Part shown: in pieces, positions 59,294 to 64,000 of the stretch
Layout of the letters: the number at the start of each line of letters is the position of its first letter
Position numbering within the stretch: the stretch's first letter is position 1
Assembly: GCA_964601265.1 (NCBI GenBank)
Contig: CAZRMT010000001.1
Location: 35,718 to 99,717 of the forward strand
DNA: 64,000 bases
Origin: UBA4675 sp964601265
GTDB taxonomy: Bacteria; Bacillota; Clostridia; Christensenellales; Borkfalkiaceae
Direction: 5' to 3'
Program-made: the position numbers and the translations under genes
The notes under the pieces: generated by a model
Told to the model about the DNA's origin: nothing
Databases searched by the model: none
Seen by the model: the letters and a program-made list of their open reading frames with translations, nothing else

Positions 59294-61066
59294 ATGGGGA
59301 AAAAGAAAAAAAATTATACCTACGTCGGCGGACAAGCCGTTTTAGAGGGCGTAATGATGCGGGGGAAAAAATCTGAATGTGTTTCTGTTAGAGATGCCGA
59401 CGGAATTATTCGAACCGAAACCAAAAGATTAAAGCCTTTAAAAGAGAGAAATATTTTTTTTAGAATTCCTATAATAAGAGGGGTTATTAACTTTTTTTCC
59501 TCATTGATTGACGGTACTAGAATTTTGATGCGTTCTGCGTCCGTATACGGGGAAGAAGAACCTTCTAAATTCGAAAAATACCTAGCAAAAAAGTTTAAAA
59601 TTAACTTAATGAGTGTGGTAACTACGTTTAGTATGATAATCGGAGTGGGACTTGCGGTACTACTATTCGTTCTTTGTCCTCAACTTTTATCGAATTTATT
59701 TTCAAGGTGGATTGGATTTTCAAAAACTTCTTTTTGGTATAATTTAACCGAAGGTCTTATTCGTATTTTGATTTTCGTGCTGTATATCGTGCTGATTTCT
59801 CTACTAAAAGATATAAAAAGAGTTTTTATGTATCACGGCGCAGAGCATAAGACCATAGCATGCTACGAAAACGGAATGGAACTTAACGTAGAAAACGTAA
59901 AAAAATGTTCAAGAGTTCATAACAGATGCGGTACTACTTTTCTATTTTACGTTATGTTTATCAGCATTTTGGTTTTTTCCTTGGCAAATTCTTTCGTTGA
60001 GGCAAATGGTTGGTCGAGAGTTTTACTAAAAATTGCGTTATTGCCTTTGGTTGCAGGACTTTCATACGAATTACTTAAACTTTTGGCGAAAACCGAAAAT
60101 CCCGTGTTTCTCGTCTTAAAAGCCCCTGGGTTGTTGTTGCAAAAGCTTACGACTAAAGAACCCGACGGGCAAATGATAGAAGTGGCTATTAATTCTTTTA
60201 AAACCGTTTTGGCTATGGACGAAGACGAAAATATTCCTACGCAAAAATTCGTAACGGCAATGAAAGTTAAGGACATGTACGATGAAAACAAAAGCAAATT
60301 TACGAATAGTAACACGGATGTTTGCGATTTGGAATGGATAATATCCGAAGTGGGAGAAGTAACTCGTTCGGAAATTGTTCAATCGGAAAAACTTTTAACG
60401 CCTTGTAAAGTTGAAAAAATAAATCGTTTTATAGACGAAAGATTAATGGGAAAACCTTTACAATACGTTTTAGGCAATACGAACTTTTTCGGTTATATTA
60501 TAAATGTTGACGAAAGAGTGTTAATTCCTCGTTGCGAAACAGAAGAACTTGTCGATAAAGCTTTAAAATCCATTAAATCGGGCGATAAGGTTTTGGATTT
60601 GTGTACGGGGAGCGGTGCGATTGCCATTGCTGTAAAAAAGAAAGTCGATTGTTTGGTTACGGCTAGCGACGTTGATGAAAACGCTCTTTGTTTGGCAAGG
60701 GAAAACGCAGGTAAAAATCAAGCGGAAATAAATTTTATAAAATCCGATTTGTTTGAAACCGTTACGGAAAAATTTAACGTTATAATTTCTAATCCGCCGT
60801 ATATTAAAAGCGAAGAAATAGTCGGGTTGGATAAAGAGTTGTCTTACGAGCCCGTATTGGCATTGGACGGCGGTGACGACGGCTTGTATTTTTATAAAAA
60901 AATAGCTTTACAAGCTAAGAATTATTTAGAAGAAAACGGCGTTTTGTTTTTAGAAATAGGATATAATCAAGCAACCGAAATTAAAGAAATTTTTTCGGAA
61001 TTCTCTTCGGTTGAAATTTTTAAAGATTTAAGCGGAAACGACAGAATAGCAGTGGTAAATAAATGA
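59294..61066 (+). CDS. prmC: Fusion of DUF1385 membrane protein and release-factor glutamine methyltransferase PrmC
   Basis: 590 residues in one frame. Residues 1-305 are a DUF1385 (YqhQ-like) protein: GGQAVLEGVMMRG, at least four membrane helices, and the conserved YHGAEHKTIACYENG and HNRCGTTF motifs. Residues about 340-590 are PrmC: a helical N-domain, then LDLCTGSGAIAIAV and the catalytic N500-PPY. PrmC methylates the GGQ glutamine of release factors. The two parts are usually separate neighbouring genes before prfA. AGAGGTCG precedes the ATG. The fusion would place the methyltransferase at the membrane; the function of DUF1385 is unknown. Confidence 0.88.
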   Translation: MGKKKKNYTYVGGQAVLEGVMMRGKKSECVSVRDADGIIRTETKRLKPLKERNIFFRIPIIRGVINFFSSLIDGTRILMRSASVYGEEEPSKFEKYLAKKFKINLMSVVTTFSMIIGVGLAVLLFVLCPQLLSNLFSRWIGFSKTSFWYNLTEGLIRILIFVLYIVLISLLKDIKRVFMYHGAEHKTIACYENGMELNVENVKKCSRVHNRCGTTFLFYVMFISILVFSLANSFVEANGWSRVLLKIALLPLVAGLSYELLKLLAKTENPVFLVLKAPGLLLQKLTTKEPDGQMIEVAINSFKTVLAMDEDENIPTQKFVTAMKVKDMYDENKSKFTNSNTDVCDLEWIISEVGEVTRSEIVQSEKLLTPCKVEKINRFIDERLMGKPLQYVLGNTNFFGYIINVDERVLIPRCETEELVDKALKSIKSGDKVLDLCTGSGAIAIAVKKKVDCLVTASDVDENALCLARENAGKNQAEINFIKSDLFETVTEKFNVIISNPPYIKSEEIVGLDKELSYEPVLALDGGDDGLYFYKKIALQAKNYLEENGVLFLEIGYNQATEIKEIFSEFSSVEIFKDLSGNDRIAVVNK

Positions 61067-62136
61067 TAGCAAAATTAGAAAAAATTCTTGAAAAATTTAA
61101 TTATTTAACGGAACAGGTTTCAAGCCCCGATATAATAGCTCAAATAGATTTATGGACTAAATTAACGAAAGAGCGTGCCGAAATCGAAGAAACGGCGGAA
61201 AAATATCTTGAATACAAAAAAGTTTTGTCCGAACAAGAGCAAGCAAAACAGGTTTTAAAAGAAGAAACCGATAAAGAGATGAAAGAGCTTTTAGAAGAAG
61301 AGATTTTTTCTTGTAAACAAAAGCTTGAAGAAATAGAGGGCGAATTAAAAATTTTATTGCTTCCTAAAGACCCTAACGACGGCAAAAACGTAATTCTGGA
61401 AATCAGGGCGGGTGCAGGCGGTGAAGAAGCTGCTTTGTTTGCGTACGAACTATATCGTATGTATATAAATTTTGCCGAAAAGAATAGATGGAAAACGGAA
61501 GAAATTGAGGCGAACTCTACCGAACTTGGCGGAATTAAGCAAGTGGTTTTTTCAATTAACGGTAAAAACGCTTATTCTAAATTAAAATTTGAAAGCGGTG
61601 TTCATAGAGTGCAAAGGGTTCCCGAAACCGAGTCGCAAGGAAGAATTCATACGTCTACTTGTACCGTTGCGGTGTTGCCCGAGGTTGAAGACGTTGAAGT
61701 AAATATCGAAGATAAGGATTTAATAATAGAAACTTGCCGTAGCAGTGGCGCAGGCGGTCAGCATATAAATAAAACAGAATCTTGTATCAGAATGGTTCAT
61801 ATCCCGACCGGAATAGTTGTAAATTGTCAAGACGAACGTTCTCAAATAAAGAATAGAGAAAAAGCTATGAAGGTAATGAAAAGCAGGGTTTTCGATTACT
61901 ATAATCAGCAATATAAGTCTCAATATGCCGAAAATAGAAAAAATCAAGTCGGGACAGGCGATAGGTCCGAAAGGATAAGAACTTATAATTTTCCGCAAGG
62001 AAGAGTTACAGACCACAGAATATCTTTAACCCTTTATAATTTAGAAAATTTTTTAATGGGTGATATAGAAGATATGGTACAAGCGTTGGCCATTGCTGAC
62101 AGAGAGGCAAAATTATCTTTACAATCGGAGGAATAA
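61063..62136 (+). CDS. prfA: Peptide chain release factor 1
   Basis: 357 residues. The peptide-hydrolysis motif GGQ is in SGAGGQHINKTES near 231, and RVPETESQGRIHTS carries the PxT stop-reading motif (PET), as in RF1, which reads UAA and UAG. It overlaps the PrmC stop (ATGA), so enzyme and substrate are produced together. Confidence 0.95.
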   Translation: MIAKLEKILEKFNYLTEQVSSPDIIAQIDLWTKLTKERAEIEETAEKYLEYKKVLSEQEQAKQVLKEETDKEMKELLEEEIFSCKQKLEEIEGELKILLLPKDPNDGKNVILEIRAGAGGEEAALFAYELYRMYINFAEKNRWKTEEIEANSTELGGIKQVVFSINGKNAYSKLKFESGVHRVQRVPETESQGRIHTSTCTVAVLPEVEDVEVNIEDKDLIIETCRSSGAGGQHINKTESCIRMVHIPTGIVVNCQDERSQIKNREKAMKVMKSRVFDYYNQQYKSQYAENRKNQVGTGDRSERIRTYNFPQGRVTDHRISLTLYNLENFLMGDIEDMVQALAIADREAKLSLQSEE

Positions 62137-62140
62137 ATAT

Positions 62141-63328
62141 ATGAAAATTTCAAAAAGAGCCGGACAAATACCTGCGTCTATGACATTGGAAATATCCGCA
62201 AAAGCAAAACAGATGAAAGCCGAAGGGATTTCCGTAGTCGGATTTACGGCGGGAGAGCCTGATTTTATTACGCCCGAGTTTATAAGAAATTCAGCGAAAG
62301 AGGCATTAGATAAAGGTTTTACCAAGTATACGCCTTCTTCCGGAATGCCCGAGCTTAAAAAAGCTATATGCGAAAAATTTAAAAAAGATAATAATATAGA
62401 GTATACGCCAAAGAATATAATCGTTTCTTCGGGAGCGAAGGCTTCTTTATATCACGCTATTTTTGCAATTGTTGACGAGGGTGACGAGGTTATTATTCCG
62501 TGTCCTTGTTGGCTTACTTATAACGAGCAAGTTAAACTTTGCGGTGGTAAAAGCGTATTTTTACAAACGACTAAAGAAACAAATTATAAAATAACGGCTA
62601 AATCGTTAGAGGATGCAATAACTTCTAAAACGAAATGTTTAATATTAAACTCCCCATCCAATCCTTCGGGGGTGGTTTATTCTGAGGAAGAATTAAAAGC
62701 TATTGCAGAAGTAATAGTTAAACACGATATTTACGTGATTAGTGATGAAATATACGAAAAATTAGTGTACGATGGAGCAAAACACGTAAGTATAGCTTCT
62801 TTGGGTGAAGAAATAAAAAAGCGTACAATCGTTATAAACGGCGTTTCCAAAGCGTATGCAATGACGGGATGGAGAATAGGTTATCTTGCTTGTGACGAAT
62901 ATATTGCAAGCGTAATAAATAACGTGCAAAGCCATACTACCAGTAATGCAAATTCGATAGCTCAATACGCTTCCGTAACGGCGTTGAGAGAAGGGGATAA
63001 GTTTATCGGTGAAATGACGGCTATTTTCGAGGATAGAAAGAATTTTATTACCGAGCAGTTAGATGCGTTCGGTATCGAATATATCAATCCGCAAGGAGCT
63101 TTTTACGTTTTTGTAGATATTGAAAAATATTTAGGAAAACATTATAACGGAGTAAAAATTTTGACCAGCGTGGAATTTGCAAAACAATTATTAAATGCAG
63201 GCGTCGCTGTAATTCCGGGACTACCGTTTGAAAACGATAACTTTATTAGGCTTTCCTACGCTATTAACAAAGACGATATTAAGCTTGGCGTGGAAAGAAT
63301 AGCTAAATTTATAAGCGAATTAAAATAA
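62141..63328 (+). CDS. Class I aminotransferase (aspartate aminotransferase-like)
   Basis: 395 residues from ATG 62141, which has GGAGGA eight bases before it; an earlier in-frame start at 62093 lies inside prfA. PLP-enzyme marks are present: NSPSNPSGVVY, YVISDEIYEKLVYDG, and the lysine in GVSKAYAMTGWRIGY. Family members act on aspartate, aromatic or branched amino acids. The substrate cannot be told; the thermophile/Bacillus AspB type is likely from the overall pattern. Confidence 0.88.
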   Translation: MKISKRAGQIPASMTLEISAKAKQMKAEGISVVGFTAGEPDFITPEFIRNSAKEALDKGFTKYTPSSGMPELKKAICEKFKKDNNIEYTPKNIIVSSGAKASLYHAIFAIVDEGDEVIIPCPCWLTYNEQVKLCGGKSVFLQTTKETNYKITAKSLEDAITSKTKCLILNSPSNPSGVVYSEEELKAIAEVIVKHDIYVISDEIYEKLVYDGAKHVSIASLGEEIKKRTIVINGVSKAYAMTGWRIGYLACDEYIASVINNVQSHTTSNANSIAQYASVTALREGDKFIGEMTAIFEDRKNFITEQLDAFGIEYINPQGAFYVFVDIEKYLGKHYNGVKILTSVEFAKQLLNAGVAVIPGLPFENDNFIRLSYAINKDDIKLGVERIAKFISELK

Positions 63329-63351
63329 AAACATTTTTTTTCGGAAAAGTA

Positions 63352-63380
63352 TTGAAAATCAAAGAAATTTATTATAAAAT
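63352..63380 (+). promoter_or_regulatory. Sigma-A promoter of the small P-loop gene
   Basis: TTGAAA (63352-63357), 17-bp spacer, TAAAAT (63375-63380). Confidence 0.6.
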
Positions 63381-63411
63381 ATAGACAAATAACTTTGGAG
63401 GTCAACTTTTT

Positions 63412-63816
63412 ATGATTTCTTTGATTTACGGACCTAAGGGAACAGGCAAAACAAAAATAATACTCGATAAAGTTAACGACAGCGTAAAAGACGCTAAAGG
63501 TAACGTGGTATTTTTAGCTAAAAGTAGAGAGTATTCCGTTACTATAGACTTCGCCGTTAAGTGTGTGTTTGCCGACGAGTACGAGATAGACAACGTTGAT
63601 AAATTGCGTGGTTTTATTAAAGGTATGCTTGCGGTAAACAGCGATATCGAATATTTATTTATTGACGGAATAGCCAGAATTGCAAAATGCGATTTAAAAG
63701 ACTTAAAATCGGTTTTCGAGGATTTGGAAAAAGCCGACAAGGATCTGAAAATTATTATGACGATTAGTTCGGATTTTGTTTCGATGCCCGATTTTGTTAA
63801 AAAATTTGTAAAATAA
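63412..63816 (+). CDS. Small P-loop ATP-binding protein (PilT-like annotation), function unknown
   Basis: 134 residues with a Walker A motif at 7-14 (GPKGTGKT) and a Walker-B-like YLFIDGIARI near 80-89. Similar short proteins are often labelled PilT-like in databases, but no other pilus genes are present and the protein is far shorter than PilT. GGAGG lies ten bases before the ATG. It has its own promoter and terminator. Confidence 0.65.
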   Translation: MISLIYGPKGTGKTKIILDKVNDSVKDAKGNVVFLAKSREYSVTIDFAVKCVFADEYEIDNVDKLRGFIKGMLAVNSDIEYLFIDGIARIAKCDLKDLKSVFEDLEKADKDLKIIMTISSDFVSMPDFVKKFVK

Positions 63817-63833
63817 TTTTGATTTTATAAAAG

Positions 63834-63859
63834 AACTGCCGTTTTAAACGGCGGTTTTT
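63834..63859 (+). terminator. Intrinsic terminator after the small P-loop gene
   Basis: AACTGCCG (63834-63841) pairs with CGGCGGTT (with one G-U), around TTTTAAA, followed by a T-run. Confidence 0.82.
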
Positions 63860-63901
63860 TTATGCTAAAATTTGATTTAAGGGTATGGTTATCAATTTTT
63901 A

Positions 63902-63930
63902 TTGACAAAATGATTTCTTTTATGTATAAT
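63902..63930 (+). promoter_or_regulatory. Consensus sigma-A promoter
   Basis: TTGACA (63902-63907), 17-bp spacer, TATAAT (63925-63930): both hexamers and spacing are perfect. It serves the gene starting at 63965. Confidence 0.85.
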
Positions 63931-63964
63931 AATAAAATTATAAAATAAATTCGAGGAAATATTT

Positions 63965-64000
63965 ATGAGTAGCAAAGTTTTTGAAATAATAGAAAAAGAA
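63965..64000 (+). CDS. Start of an unidentified gene (partial)
   Basis: Only 12 codons fall inside the window (MSSKVFEIIEKE). GAGGAAAT lies before the ATG and a perfect promoter is upstream, so a real, probably well-expressed gene begins here. The fragment is too short to name. Confidence 0.6.
   Translation, partial: MSSKVFEIIEKE

Noticed and set aside
1..64000. tRNA, rRNA, tmRNA, riboswitch, CRISPR, insertion sequence or prophage
   Set aside because: No cloverleaf pattern, regular repeats, transposase or phage genes seen; leaders are too short for known riboswitches.

Overview
The window is a gene-dense, AT-rich stretch of a bacterial chromosome with almost all genes on the + strand. It carries a complete spoIIIAA-AH operon, dacF-spoIIAA-spoIIAB-sigF, spoIVB, spoVG and a spoIIM-like gene, so the organism is an endospore-forming member of the Firmicutes, most likely a clostridium. 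MurE has a DNPR motif, which points to meso-diaminopimelate peptidoglycan. A DXS-type gene and an ispA gene point to the DXP isoprenoid route. A more exact placement (for example an uncultured Christensenellales-like lineage) is a guess. There are no tRNA or rRNA genes, CRISPR arrays, insertion sequences or phage genes, so this is core chromosome. No gap without a gene exceeds about 300 bases; the longest is 45225-45521.

Layout. 1-2.0 kb: end of glycogen phosphorylase and a GH13 alpha-glucan hydrolase. 2.0-7.5 kb: tex, acpP and ftsK/spoIIIE. 7.5-12.8 kb: rimO-pgsA-cinA(C-terminal domain)-recA, then rny. 12.9-14.3 kb (minus): M29 aminopeptidase and rpsT. 14.5-28.3 kb: murI followed by the division and cell-wall cluster mraZ-rsmH-ftsL-ftsI-murE-mraY-murD-ftsW-murA-ftsQ-ftsA-ftsZ. 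murF and murG are missing from it, and murC lies 28 kb further on. 28.4-30.3 kb (minus): groES-groEL with a degenerate CIRCE. 30.5-37.2 kb: a same-strand run of dCMP deaminase, cyclophilin, a transglutaminase lipoprotein, a small-molecule kinase, a divergent DXS and a sugar acetyltransferase. 37.2-40.7 kb: TetR regulator with a two-helix membrane protein, a divergent lipid kinase, and a lone FAD oxidoreductase. 40.8-45.2 kb: spoIIIA operon. 45.5-52.7 kb: yqhY-nusB-folD-ispA-tlyA-nadK-argR-recN-spoIVB. 52.7-56.1 kb: spoIIM-like, dacF, spoIIA operon. 56.1-58.9 kb: spoVG (minus), murC, and a zinc-type dehydrogenase (minus). 59.0-64 kb: rpmE, a DUF1385-PrmC fusion, prfA, an aminotransferase, a small P-loop protein and the start of one more gene.

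How the parts fit. The dcw cluster supplies precursor enzymes and the divisome. FtsK/SpoIIIE, SpoIIA/SigF, the SpoIIIA channel, SpoIVB and SpoIIM act in forespore formation and cross-membrane signalling. The PrmC-PrfA pair serves translation termination. Transcription signals are clear: several near-consensus sigma-A promoters with 17-bp spacing and thirteen intrinsic terminators divide the window into units. Many start codons were reset here to the codon behind a good ribosome binding site, several of them GTG or TTG.

I see no obviously new multi-gene system. The most unusual items are the DUF1385-PrmC fusion, the divergent DXS coupled to a kinase and an acetyltransferase, a hairpin that holds the spoIIM ribosome binding site, short-leader or leaderless promoter candidates at murI and spoIIIAA, a dehydrogenase without catalytic zinc ligands, and a codon-boundary bias towards C before G.
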